NCBI GenBank assembly: GCA_016716005.1
Contig: JADJXE010000001.1
Coordinates: 943,001 to 1,007,000, forward strand
Source: Acidimicrobiales bacterium
GTDB lineage: Bacteria > Actinomycetota > Acidimicrobiia > Acidimicrobiales > JADJXE01
Direction: 5' to 3'
DNA: 64,000 nucleotides
Shown: positions 28,105 to 36,149 of the stretch, one piece after another
Layout of the letters: each line of letters begins with the position of its first letter
Position numbering within the stretch: the first letter of the stretch is position 1
The notes under the pieces: model-generated
What the model saw: the letters and a program-made list of their open reading frames with translations, nothing else
Database searches by the model: none
What the model was told of the DNA's origin: nothing
Made by a program: the position numbers and the translations under genes

Positions 28105-28635
28105 CTACCGGGCCGGCCGCCCCCACCCCAGGGGAATTCGGGCCAGCACGGCATGGGACGCGCCACCCCGCCCCAGGTGGCTGCGAACCAGCACGACCTC
28201 GCGCGCCACCCACGCCGCCGACACCGCGCCCTCGGCCAGGCCGCAGGCACCCACGTGGCGCAACCGGGCCAAGGTGACGTGGCCGGTGAAGCGGCGCGGA
28301 TCGGGCGGTCGCCCGAGACCGGCCGTGGCCGCCACCACCCCCGACGCAACCCCCTCGAGGCCGGCGACCGGCACGCACAGCACGCCCCGGCCCAGCCGGG
28401 CGGCGCGGGGGCCGAGCACGGCCTCGGCCGGCGCGGCCCGCACCCCGGACAGCGCCTCGACCACCGCAGCCGGCTCGCCGACGTCGCCGAGGAAGCGCAG
28501 CGTCACGTGCCACTGGTCCCGCCGGGTCCAGCGCACGCCCGGCCGCTCGGCCCGCTCGAGGCGGGCCAGCTGGTCGAGCGCCTCGGCCGGGAGCTCGGCG
28601 GCCACGAACAGCCGAGCCGGCGGTGGCTCCGACAC
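28105..28635 (-). CDS. thpR: RNA 2',3'-cyclic phosphodiesterase (ThpR/LigT, 2H family)
   Basis: A 176-residue two-histidine phosphoesterase. Both catalytic H-x-T motifs are present: WHVTLRFLG (His43) and GHVTLARL (His119). The FVAAELPAEALDQL N-terminus is typical of ThpR. The family hydrolyses 2',3'-cyclic ends of RNA to 2'-phosphates; its role in cells is unclear. The start is GTG at 28635, 9 bases after the M23 gene's stop, so it is the last gene of the rimO-pgsA-cinA-M23-thpR operon, just before the recA promoter. thpR next to cinA and recA is seen in other bacteria. Confidence 0.9.
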   Translation of the reverse strand: MSEPPPARLFVAAELPAEALDQLARLERAERPGVRWTRRDQWHVTLRFLGDVGEPAAVVEALSGVRAAPAEAVLGPRAARLGRGVLCVPVAGLEGVASGVVAATAGLGRPPDPRRFTGHVTLARLRHVGACGLAEGAVSAAWVAREVVLVRSHLGRGGASHAVLARIPLGWGRPAR

Positions 28636-28644
28636 GCCCGCCCC

Positions 28645-30036
28645 CTAGAGCCAGCCGACCGGGTCGACCGGATCGCCGTTCACGCGCACCTCGAAGTGCA
28701 GGTGCGGCCCGGTGGCGAACCCGCTCGAGCCCACCCACCCGATGGTCCGGCCGGCGCCCACCCGCTGCCCGACCCCGACCGCAGCGCCCGACAGGTGCGC
28801 GTACACGGTCCCGAGCCGCCCGTCGTGATCGATCACGACGGCCAGCCCGTAGCCCACCCGGGTGCTCACCGACACCACCACGCCGTCGGCGGCGGCGGCC
28901 ACCGGATAGCCCGCAGGGCGCGAGAAGTCGACGCCGGCATGGAGCTGGCGCTCGCCGTAGATCGGGTGGGTCCGCCACCCGAAGGGCGACGCGATGGGCG
29001 CGGCTCCCACCGGGCGCACCAGCCGGCGGGCGCCGCCCGGGGCCTGGCAGCCCTGCTGCACCCGCAGCGCCTCGGCCATCTGCGCGCCCTCGGCGGCGAC
29101 CTGCTGGACGGGGCGGAGGCCGGCGGTGGCCGCCGGCCCCGGCCAGGGGGCGATCGAGCGAGCGATCCAGTAGCCGCCGCCGGGCCGCCAGGCGATCCCC
29201 GAGGCCGGCCGGGCCGGGCACGCGGCCCACGCCCCGAACGGCCCGGCGTCGCCGAAGGGCACGACCCGGTCGTCGGCCAGGGCCAGGAAGTACCCGAGGC
29301 CGGCGGGCGTGGCGACCATGCCCACCACCGGCGACCCGGCGGCAGCGGCGTCGAGTGCGCCGAACCACCCGGCGTCGCCGTAGGGGAAGACCCGGCCGTC
29401 GGAGGAGGCCAGCCAGAAGCCGGCGCCCGAGGGCGTGGGCACCAGGGCCACCACGCCGGCCGGCGGCACCCCGCTGCCCGACGGCGCCAGCCTGGCCTCG
29501 CCGTAGGCCACCGCCGAGCCGTCGGCGGCCACCACCCAGTAGCCCCGGCCACCCGGCGCCGGCGAGATCCCCGTGGCCGGCTGCCCGGGCGTGATCGCAC
29601 CGCCCGAGGTGGCCAGCAGGGGCGCGTCGCCGTAGGCGAAGACCCGGCCGACCCGATCGACGAGCCAGTAGCCGAGCCCGGTGGGCGACACGGCCATCCC
29701 CACCACCGGGTCGCCGGCCGGGATCGGGCCCGACGGCGGGTACCAGCGGGCGTCACCGTGGGCCGCGAGGGTGCCGTCGGCGGCCAGGAGCCAGTAGCCC
29801 TGGCCGCTCGGCGTGGCCGCGATGGCGACGATCGGCTTCGACGGCCGCCCGAGCAGCGGCGGCAGGTCGGCGGCACCCCACACGCCGACGGCCTCGGCCC
29901 GGTCGCCGGGCAACGCCTCACCGGCGGCCAGCCCGGCCCCACCGAGCACCAGGCCGCCGGCCACGCCGACCGCGGCGACCACCCGTCGCAGCCGGCGCCC
30001 GCCCAAGCGCGGGGCGCCGACCGGGCGCTCACCCAT
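28645..30036 (-). CDS. Secreted M23 (LytM-type) peptidase fused to a G-Y-W repeat propeller-like domain
   Basis: A 463-residue exported protein. Residues about 15-40 form a signal or anchor helix. Then follow five and a half repeats of about 42 residues centred on GYW, GYW, GYW, GFW, GYF, GYW (residues 80, 122, 165, 206, 248, 288), each with a (D/R)G(R/T)...(Y/F/H)GDA stretch; they probably fold as a small beta-propeller. The C-terminal peptidase domain (about 340-460) has the zinc ligands H366/D370 (QLHAGVDF), H414 (VYAHLSG) and H445/H447 (GPHLHFEV), so it should cut peptidoglycan cross-bridges or stem peptides. The start ATG overlaps the end of cinA by 8 bases. Confidence 0.88.
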   Translation of the reverse strand: MGERPVGAPRLGGRRLRRVVAAVGVAGGLVLGGAGLAAGEALPGDRAEAVGVWGAADLPPLLGRPSKPIVAIAATPSGQGYWLLAADGTLAAHGDARWYPPSGPIPAGDPVVGMAVSPTGLGYWLVDRVGRVFAYGDAPLLATSGGAITPGQPATGISPAPGGRGYWVVAADGSAVAYGEARLAPSGSGVPPAGVVALVPTPSGAGFWLASSDGRVFPYGDAGWFGALDAAAAGSPVVGMVATPAGLGYFLALADDRVVPFGDAGPFGAWAACPARPASGIAWRPGGGYWIARSIAPWPGPAATAGLRPVQQVAAEGAQMAEALRVQQGCQAPGGARRLVRPVGAAPIASPFGWRTHPIYGERQLHAGVDFSRPAGYPVAAAADGVVVSVSTRVGYGLAVVIDHDGRLGTVYAHLSGAAVGVGQRVGAGRTIGWVGSSGFATGPHLHFEVRVNGDPVDPVGWL

Positions 30037-31273
30037 CGCCGCCCTCCAGCAGCCGCAGCCGCAGCCGGTTCAGGAGCGTGATCGTCGCGAACTGACGGAC
30101 CCGGTCACGGTCACCCGGGAGCAGGGTGCGCACCGCCGACACGTCGTCGCCCAGCGCGAGGCCGAAGAACACGGTGCCGACCGGCTGGCCCTCCTGCTCG
30201 GTGGGCCCGGCCACGCCCGTCGCGGCCAGGCCCACGTCGGCGCCCAGCAGGCGGCGGACGCCGTCGGCCATGGCCGCGGCCGCTGCCTCCGACACCACCG
30301 GTCCCTCGGGCACCCCCAGCAGCTCGTGCTTCACCTCGCTGGCGTACGACACCACGCCGCCCCGGAAGACCATGCTGGCGCCCGGCACGTTGGTGATGCG
30401 GGCGGCCACGAGGCCACCCGTGACCGACTCGGCCACGGCCAGGGTGAGGCCACGGCCACGGAGCAGGTCGAGCACGGCGTGCTCCATCGTCTCGCCGTCG
30501 ACCCCGAACACCAGGGGCCCGAGCAGCGCCCGCAGGCTGGCCTCCTCGTCGTCAAGGGCGGCGGTGGCGGCCGCGGCGTCGGCGGCCTTCGCCGTGATCC
30601 TCACCTTCAGGCCCTCGATGCCGCTGGCGTTGAAGGCCAGGGTCGGGTTGCCCAGGGGGTCGAGCTCGTCGATGCGGTCGGCCAGCAGCTCGGCCAGGCC
30701 CGACTCGCTCTCGCCCCACGTCCGGAGCGTGCGCGACAGGATGACGGCCGGCTCCCCCGAACGGGCCTGCAGGTCGGGGAGCACCGCCCGCCGGACCATG
30801 TCCTGCATCTCGTGCGGGACGCCGGGCACCGCGTAGATCACCTGCATGCCGACCGGGCACACGAGGCCCGGGGCCGTCCCCCGGGTCTGGCGGATGACGG
30901 TGGCACCGACGGGCACGTCGGCCTGGCGCTCGTTGTTCGCCGGCATGCGGCGCCCACGCGAGGCGAACAGGTCCCGGATCACCTCCACGATCTCCGGGTC
31001 GCGCCGGAGGTCGACGCCCATCACCTCGGCGATGGCCTCACGGGTGATGTCGTCCTGCGTCGGGCCCAGGCCCCCGCACACGATCACGGCGTCGGAGCGG
31101 GCCAGCGCCTGGCGCAGCACGGCGACGATCCGGGGCAGGTTGTCACCCACCTTCGTCTGGACGTACGAGTCGATGCCGGCCAGGGCCAGCTGCTCGCCGA
31201 TCCAGGCCGAGTTGGTGTCGACGACCTGGCCGAGCAGCAGCTCGGTGCCCACCGCCACCACGTCACACCGCAC
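30029..31273 (-). CDS. cinA: CinA: competence/damage-inducible protein, nicotinamide-nucleotide amidase
   Basis: A 414-residue two-domain enzyme. The N-terminal MoCF-like domain (about residues 1-170) reads DVVAVGTELLLGQVVDTNSAWIGEQLA and VCGGLGPTQDDITREA. The C-terminal PncC amidase domain (about 255-405) has LAVAESVTGGLVAARITNVPGAS and GLAATGVAGPTEQEGQPVGTVFFGLA. The amidase recycles NMN; the N-terminal domain is linked to ADP-ribose pyrophosphatase activity. The start is GTG at 31273, overlapping pgsA by 11 bases. It forms an operon with rimO and pgsA upstream and the M23 and thpR genes downstream, directly before recA, a conserved arrangement in many bacteria. Confidence 0.95.
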   Translation of the reverse strand: MRCDVVAVGTELLLGQVVDTNSAWIGEQLALAGIDSYVQTKVGDNLPRIVAVLRQALARSDAVIVCGGLGPTQDDITREAIAEVMGVDLRRDPEIVEVIRDLFASRGRRMPANNERQADVPVGATVIRQTRGTAPGLVCPVGMQVIYAVPGVPHEMQDMVRRAVLPDLQARSGEPAVILSRTLRTWGESESGLAELLADRIDELDPLGNPTLAFNASGIEGLKVRITAKAADAAAATAALDDEEASLRALLGPLVFGVDGETMEHAVLDLLRGRGLTLAVAESVTGGLVAARITNVPGASMVFRGGVVSYASEVKHELLGVPEGPVVSEAAAAAMADGVRRLLGADVGLAATGVAGPTEQEGQPVGTVFFGLALGDDVSAVRTLLPGDRDRVRQFATITLLNRLRLRLLEGGDG

Positions 31274-31847
31274 CGGCCGCTCCCAGGGGCGGATCGGTGC
31301 GGGGCTCGGCGTGCGACCGGCCCGCGCCGACGACGTACTGGGCGCCGCTCACGACGGCGAGCACGACCGACGCCCAGAGCAGCGGCTGCCACAGCCACCG
31401 GGCGTCGGCGGTGAGGGGGAGCAGCGCGAACCCCACGGCGAGCTGCTGGACCAGCGTCTTGAGCTTGGCCAGGCGCCGGGCCGGCACGCTGACCCCTCTC
31501 CGGCCCACCCAGGTGCGGTACACGCTGATGGCCACCTCGCGGACGCCGATGATGGCCACCGGCACCCACCAGAAGGTGCCGTTGACGACCAGCGCCACCA
31601 TGGCGCCGAGCACCAGCACCTTGTCGGCCAGCGGATCGAGGAAGGCGCCGGACCGGGTCGTGCCGTGACGGCGGGCCAGGTAGCCGTCGACGAAGTCGGA
31701 GGCCGACAGCACGAACCACAAGCTCACCGCCAGCCACGACGGCCCCTCGGCGACCAGCCCGAAGAGGAGCGGCGAGAGCATCAGCCGGAGCACCGTGACG
31801 AGGTTGGCGGGGGTGGCCAGCGCCGACGGGCCGAACGAGGAGCTCAT
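31263..31847 (-). CDS. pgsA: CDP-diacylglycerol-glycerol-3-phosphate 3-phosphatidyltransferase
   Basis: A 194-residue integral membrane enzyme that makes phosphatidylglycerol phosphate. The CDP-alcohol phosphotransferase motif D-x2-D-G-x2-A-R-x8-G-x3-D-x3-D is complete in SDFVDGYLARRHGTTRSGAFLDPLADK (residues about 53-79). N-terminal TPANLVTVLRLMLSPLLF and several hydrophobic helices follow the family pattern. The ATG at 31847 overlaps the rimO stop as TGATG. Position between rimO and cinA is typical for pgsA, which makes the substrate assignment more likely than a phosphatidylinositol or cardiolipin synthase. Confidence 0.93.
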   Translation of the reverse strand: MSSSFGPSALATPANLVTVLRLMLSPLLFGLVAEGPSWLAVSLWFVLSASDFVDGYLARRHGTTRSGAFLDPLADKVLVLGAMVALVVNGTFWWVPVAIIGVREVAISVYRTWVGRRGVSVPARRLAKLKTLVQQLAVGFALLPLTADARWLWQPLLWASVVLAVVSGAQYVVGAGRSHAEPRTDPPLGAAGAV

Positions 31848-33097
31848 CAGCTGGCCTCGACGGCTCGGAGGTCGGGCCCCAGCGCGGCCACCACCTCCAC
31901 CCGGGCGAACGAGCCGACGGCCAGGGCGGCGGGGACCAGCACGATCCCGTCGATCTCGGGCGCCTCCCGGTGGCTGCGGGCCTCGCCCGGCGCGTCGACC
32001 AGCACCTCGATCTCGGCACCGATCAGCTGGTCGCGCCGGGCCGCGGTGATGGCGTCCTGGCGCGACTGCGCCTCGGCCAGCCGCTCGAGCGCCAGCCCCT
32101 CGGGCACCACCCCGTCGAGCCGGGCCGCGTGGGTGCCCTCCTCGGCCGAGTACGGGAAGAACCCGCACCAGTCGAGCTGGGCCTCGTCGAGGAAGGCGAG
32201 CAGGGCGTCGTGGTCGGCCTCGGTCTCACCCGGGTAGCCGATGATGAGGTTCGACCGCAGCGCCGCCGCCGGCTCCCGGCGCCGGATCGCCGCGATCCGT
32301 CGGAGGAACCGCTCGCCGTCGCCCCACCGTCGCATGCGCCGCAGCAGCGGCCGGGACACATGCTGGAGCGACAGGTCGAAGTAGGGCACCCCGGTGGCGA
32401 GCACGGCGTCGACGAGGGCGTCGTCGAGGTCGGACGGGTACAGGTAGAGCAGCCGCACCCGAGGCGCCCGCTCGGCGACGGCCTGCACGAGCGGGACGAT
32501 CACCCGCTGCCCCACCCCGGCGTCGCGCCCGTAGGCCGCCAGGTCCTGCGCGACCAGCACGACCTCACGCACGCCGCCGCCGACCAGACCCTCGACCTCG
32601 CCCAGCACCGACGCCATCGAGCGCGAGCGCTGCGGCCCGCGGAACGACGGGATGGCGCAGAACCCGCAGGCCCGGTCGCACCCTTCGGCGACCTTCACGT
32701 AGGCCCATGGCGCCGCCGCCGGGGGCCGGGGCAGGTCGAGCAGGTCGAGGCTCGGCCGTGCCGGCCCCGGACCGAGCCGCAACGGCACGCCGAAGCCGAC
32801 GACGGCATCGGCCTCGGGAAGGGCTGCGGCCAGCTCGGTGCCGTACCGCTCGGCCAGGCACCCGGTGACCACCAGGCGGGAGCCGCTCCGGCGGGCGCCG
32901 TCGAGCGACAGGACGGTGTCCACCGACTCCTGGCGAGCCGCCTCGATGAAGGCGCAGGTGTTCACCACGACCAGGTCGGCCTGGTCGGCCGAGCCGGCCG
33001 GCACCAGGCCGTCGGCCAGGAGGGTGCCGGCCAGCTTGTCGGAGTCGACCTGGTTCTTCGGGCAGCCGAGGGTCTCGATCCAGTACCGCTCGGCCAT
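31847..33097 (-). CDS. rimO: Ribosomal protein S12 methylthiotransferase
   Basis: A 416-residue radical-SAM enzyme that methylthiolates an aspartate of S12. The N-terminal cluster cysteines lie in IETLGCPKNQVDSD (Cys12), VVNTCAFIEAA and VTGCLAERY, and the radical-SAM triad is EGCDRACGFCAIP. The PKNQVDSD and CAFIEAA wording separates it from MiaB, which is encoded at 23.7-25.1 kb. The C-terminal TRAM domain spans about 355-412. The start is ATG at 33097, 7 bases after a TAGGCT -10, so the operon rimO-pgsA-cinA-M23-thpR appears to begin with a leaderless gene. Confidence 0.95.
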   Translation of the reverse strand: MAERYWIETLGCPKNQVDSDKLAGTLLADGLVPAGSADQADLVVVNTCAFIEAARQESVDTVLSLDGARRSGSRLVVTGCLAERYGTELAAALPEADAVVGFGVPLRLGPGPARPSLDLLDLPRPPAAAPWAYVKVAEGCDRACGFCAIPSFRGPQRSRSMASVLGEVEGLVGGGVREVVLVAQDLAAYGRDAGVGQRVIVPLVQAVAERAPRVRLLYLYPSDLDDALVDAVLATGVPYFDLSLQHVSRPLLRRMRRWGDGERFLRRIAAIRRREPAAALRSNLIIGYPGETEADHDALLAFLDEAQLDWCGFFPYSAEEGTHAARLDGVVPEGLALERLAEAQSRQDAITAARRDQLIGAEIEVLVDAPGEARSHREAPEIDGIVLVPAALAVGSFARVEVVAALGPDLRAVEAS

Positions 33098-33104
33098 CCC
33101 CGAG

Positions 33105-33110
33105 AGCCTA
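33105..33110 (-). promoter_or_regulatory. -10 hexamer of the rimO operon, leaderless
   Basis: TAGGCT on the minus strand ends 7 bases before the rimO ATG. Confidence 0.5.
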
Positions 33111-33153
33111 CCGAGCGGGCCGGGCCCGTCCGAGCCGGCCCCCGGCCGGCAGG

Positions 33154-34068
33154 TCAGTGGGCGAGTCGGAGGCCGGGCCGGGGCCACTCGGTCGAGACGA
33201 GCTGCCCGGTGCCCGACAAGGTGATGTAGGCGGTGCGCAGGTCGGGGCCGCCGAAGCAGATGTTGGTGGTGAGCAGGTCGCCCGTGGCCACGAAGTCGAC
33301 GATGTCGCCCTCGGGCGAGATCACCGTGATCCCGCCGCTGACCAGGGTGGCCACGCACACGTTGCCGTCGCCGTCGACGGCGAGCGAGTCGAGCAGCGCC
33401 AGCCCGGGCAGGCCGGCCAGACAGATCGACGTGTCCAGGGGCATGGCGCCGGCGACCTCACCGGGCGCCACGACCGAGCGGCGGTACACGCGCCCGGTGT
33501 GGGTCTCGGCGTAGTAGAGGGTCGCCCCGTCGGGCGACAGGCCGATGCCGTTGGGGCCGTCGGTGGGGTGGATCACCTCGCGGATGCCGGAGCCGTCGGC
33601 CTGCGCGTAGAAGATGCCGGTGCGGTCGCTCGTGCGGTCGTCGCGCACGCCGTGGTCGGTGAACCAGAAGCCTCCGTGCGAGTCGAACACGAGATCGTTC
33701 GGCGCCCGCAGCGGCCGGCCGTGGCACTCGGTGTACAGATCCGTGACCACCCCGGACGCCAGGTCGATGCGCTGGATCCGGCCGCCGAGGTAGCGCTGGG
33801 GGTCGAAGGGCCCAGGGAGCAGCAGGTCGCCGAGGTCGACGGGGGTGAACGACCCGCCGTTGTTGCACAGGTAGAGCGCGCCGTCGGGGCCGATGGCGGC
33901 GCCGTTGGGCCCGCCGGGCACCTCGGCCACGGTCTCCTTGGTGCCGTCGGGCAGCACGCGGGTGACCCGCGGGCCGAACATCTCGACCAGGATCACCGAC
34001 CCGTCGGCCATGGCGATCGGCCCCTCCGGGAACCGGAGCCCGGTCGTCACCACGTGCAGCTCACCCAT
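33154..34068 (-). CDS. SMP-30/gluconolactonase-like six-bladed propeller protein
   Basis: A 304-residue cytoplasmic protein of the SMP-30/gluconolactonase/LRE family. The metal site is visible in GLRFPEGPIAMADGS (Glu), APNDLVFDSHGGFWFTDHG (Asn), GPNGIGLSPDG (Asn) and a later Asp in DSLAVDGDGN. Members hydrolyse sugar lactones or organophosphates. The start chosen is ATG at 34068, preceded by a GGGGGGA stretch; an upstream in-frame start would add ten unconserved residues. It lies downstream of the zinc-type permease gene but has no obvious functional link to it. The substrate is not inferable. Confidence 0.83.
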   Translation of the reverse strand: MGELHVVTTGLRFPEGPIAMADGSVILVEMFGPRVTRVLPDGTKETVAEVPGGPNGAAIGPDGALYLCNNGGSFTPVDLGDLLLPGPFDPQRYLGGRIQRIDLASGVVTDLYTECHGRPLRAPNDLVFDSHGGFWFTDHGVRDDRTSDRTGIFYAQADGSGIREVIHPTDGPNGIGLSPDGATLYYAETHTGRVYRRSVVAPGEVAGAMPLDTSICLAGLPGLALLDSLAVDGDGNVCVATLVSGGITVISPEGDIVDFVATGDLLTTNICFGGPDLRTAYITLSGTGQLVSTEWPRPGLRLAH

Positions 34069-34116
34069 GCCCGTCCCCCCTGCGTCTCGCGGCAGCACGG
34101 GCAGTCTGCCACCCGC

Positions 34117-34953
34117 TCAGTGGGCCGGCAGGAGGTGCGGCGCCCGCAGGCTCTGCACCACGAGCACCACGAAGAACAGCCCCACCGCCACCAACACGAT
34201 GGACGCGCCCGCGGCCAGGTCGTAGTAGTAGCTGATCAACAGCCCGGCCAACACCGACACCCACCCGATCAGCACGCCCCACACCATCATCGTGCCCACC
34301 CGCCGGGCGAGCAGGGCGCCGGCGCCCGCCGGGGCCAGCAACATGCCGAAGACGAGCAGGGTGCCCACGGTCTGGAACGACACGATGATCGTGAGGGCCA
34401 CCAGCGCCATCATCAGGGTGTGGAAGACCCGGACGGGGAAGCCGGCCACCTCGGCCTGCTCGGCGTCGACGCAGAGCAGCAGGAACGGACGCGCGCACAC
34501 CAGGGCGGCGACGACCACGACCCCTGTGGCGACGGCCTGCACCACGAGGTCGGTGGCGGAGATGCCGAGGATCTCCCCGAAGAGGATCCGCACGAGGTCG
34601 CCCGTGAACGACGTGGACCTCGACACCATCACGACGCCCAGCGCCAGCATGCCGACGAACAGCAGGCCGATGGCCGTGTCGCTCGAGAGCCGCGACCGCG
34701 TGGTGACGAGCGAGACGCCACCGATCATCACCACCGTGCCGACCACCGCACCGAGCGTGGCCGGCAGGCCGAGCAGCAGCGCCCCGGCGATGCCGGGCAG
34801 CACGCCGTGCGCCAGCGCGTCACCGATGAAGGCGAGCCCCCGGAGCACCACGAACGTGCCGACCACGGCGCACGCCACCGACACCAGCACCCCGGCCAGC
34901 AGGGCGTTGCGCATGAACTCGTTCTGGGCGAAGGGCTCGACCAACCATCCCAC
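34117..34953 (-). CDS. Metal ABC transporter permease (ZnuB/MntB family)
   Basis: A 278-residue membrane subunit with about eight helices, from NEFMRNALLAGVLVSVACAVVGTFVVLRGLAFIGDALAHGVLPGIA (the family's conserved N-terminus) to the EAA-like loop CVDAEQAEVAGFPVRVFHTLMM and the C-terminal SFQTVGTLLVFGMLLAPAGAGALLARR. It begins 11 bases after the binding-protein gene on the same strand, so the two are co-transcribed. The ATPase subunit expected between or beside them is absent from the window. ZnuB-type transport of zinc, or alternatively manganese, is likely from the His-rich partner. Confidence 0.92.
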   Translation of the reverse strand: MGWLVEPFAQNEFMRNALLAGVLVSVACAVVGTFVVLRGLAFIGDALAHGVLPGIAGALLLGLPATLGAVVGTVVMIGGVSLVTTRSRLSSDTAIGLLFVGMLALGVVMVSRSTSFTGDLVRILFGEILGISATDLVVQAVATGVVVVAALVCARPFLLLCVDAEQAEVAGFPVRVFHTLMMALVALTIIVSFQTVGTLLVFGMLLAPAGAGALLARRVGTMMVWGVLIGWVSVLAGLLISYYYDLAAGASIVLVAVGLFFVVLVVQSLRAPHLLPAH

Positions 34954-34964
34954 GACGGCCGGTT

Positions 34965-36035
34965 CTAGTCCTGCGGGGCGAGCCCCGAGGCGACACCGGT
35001 CGCCACGTCGAGCATGAAGGTCTCGTAGGAGCCGTCGTCGGGCAGGTTGTGCGACGGGAGCTCGATCACCACCACGCCCGTCTCCCGCCCGATCGCGTCG
35101 GCCACGTCCTGTGGCGTCCCGATCTCGGTGAAGATGGCGGGCACACCGCTCGCCTCGATCTGCTCCCTCAGGGCGGCCAGCTCGCCCGCCGACACCTGGG
35201 CCTGGCTGGTGACACTCGGGATGATGGCACCGACGAGCTCGAAGCCGTACCGGCGGGCGAAGTAGCCGAGCGACTCGTGGCCGGTGACGAGCTTGCGCTC
35301 GCCCGCCGGGATCGGCTCGAGGATCGCGGCGACCTGCTCGTCGAGCGCGGCCAGCTCGGCGTCGAGCGCGGCCGCCTGCTCCGTCAGGTCGAGGCCCAGC
35401 TCGGCCTCCACGGTCTCGGCCAGCGCGTCCATGGCCTGCCGCATCGACGCCGGATCCAACCAGAAGTGGGGATCCTCCGCGCCGTCACCGTGCTCGTGCT
35501 CGTGCGAGTCGCCGTCGGTCCCGTGCTCGTCGGCTGCCGCGCCGTCGGTCCCGTGCTCGTCGGCTGCCGCGCCGTCGGTCCCGTGCTCGTCGGCTGCCGC
35601 GCCGTCGGTCCCGTGCTCGTCGGCGGGTTCGCCCTCGCCGATGAGGCGTACGTCGATGTGATCGGTGGCGAGGAAGACCGGCACGCCGTCGGCCTCGGCC
35701 TGCCCGATGGCGTCGGCCATGCCCTCCTCCAGGCCGAACCCGTTGGCCACGATCAGGTCCGCGCCGTTGAGGGTCGCGATGTCGCGGGCCGAGGGCTCGA
35801 AGTCGTGCGGGTCGATGCCGTTGGGCATGATCACGGTGACGTCGGCCGTGTCGCCGACGAGCTGATCCACGACCGACCCGAGCACGGAGTACGTCACCAC
35901 GATCTCAGGGCGCTCCCCGGCCGCCGCGCTCCCGGACGACCCGACGGCGTCATCGTCGCCTCCGCACGCGGCGGCCGCCAGCAGGATCGCCGCGACCACC
36001 AACGCACCGCCCAGTCGGATCCGACGCATCGCCAT
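34965..36035 (-). CDS. Zinc/manganese ABC transporter substrate-binding lipoprotein with repeat His/Asp loop
   Basis: A 356-residue A-I cluster (ZnuA/TroA) metal-binding lipoprotein. Residues 1-24 form a lipoprotein signal ending in AAAC. Metal ligand regions are NGIDPHDFEPSARD, EDPHFWLDPASM, VTGHESLGYFARRYGF and EIGTPQDVADAI. Between strands, residues about 140-180 carry four copies of D-E-H-G-T-D-G separated by A-A-A, then HEHEHGDG; this corresponds to the mobile His-rich zinc loop of ZnuA and favours zinc as substrate. The loop is encoded by a perfect 30-bp tandem repeat. The start is ATG at 36035 with GGAG upstream. A Fur/Zur-like palindrome lies at 36074-36088. Confidence 0.93.
   Translation of the reverse strand: MAMRRIRLGGALVVAAILLAAAACGGDDDAVGSSGSAAAGERPEIVVTYSVLGSVVDQLVGDTADVTVIMPNGIDPHDFEPSARDIATLNGADLIVANGFGLEEGMADAIGQAEADGVPVFLATDHIDVRLIGEGEPADEHGTDGAAADEHGTDGAAADEHGTDGAAADEHGTDGDSHEHEHGDGAEDPHFWLDPASMRQAMDALAETVEAELGLDLTEQAAALDAELAALDEQVAAILEPIPAGERKLVTGHESLGYFARRYGFELVGAIIPSVTSQAQVSAGELAALREQIEASGVPAIFTEIGTPQDVADAIGRETGVVVIELPSHNLPDDGSYETFMLDVATGVASGLAPQD
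35521..35624. repeat. Perfect 30-bp tandem repeat (minisatellite) in the metal-binding gene
   Basis: Three identical 30-bp units (35521-35550, 35551-35580, 35581-35610; each starting CCGTGCTCGTCGG) plus a 14-base partial unit to 35624, with 10 bases of the unit just before 35521. Each unit codes for ten residues (D-E-H-G-T-D-G plus A-A-A), so copy-number change keeps the reading frame. Confidence 0.95.
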
Positions 36036-36073
36036 CTCCCCGCTCCTCCGGCCTCTCGGGAGCTTCCCGTTAC

Positions 36074-36088
36074 TGAGAACCATACTCA
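36074..36088. promoter_or_regulatory. Fur/Zur-like operator upstream of the metal transporter
   Basis: TGAGAACCATACTCA resembles the 7-1-7 palindrome TGATAATNATTATCA bound by Fur-family regulators, matching at 11 of 14 fixed positions. It lies 39 bp upstream of the binding-protein start codon, within its promoter region and before the divergent DUF4436 gene. No Fur-family gene is in the window. Confidence 0.55.
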
Positions 36089-36149
36089 TTCGCTTTCCCC
36101 GGCGGCAACTCCCACCGGGGAGCGGGGCAGGGCTAGCGTCCCGGTGGAG

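Noticed and set aside
35511..35624. Possible CRISPR-like repeat array
   Set aside because: Units are contiguous with no spacers and lie in frame inside a metal-binding gene; it is a coding minisatellite.
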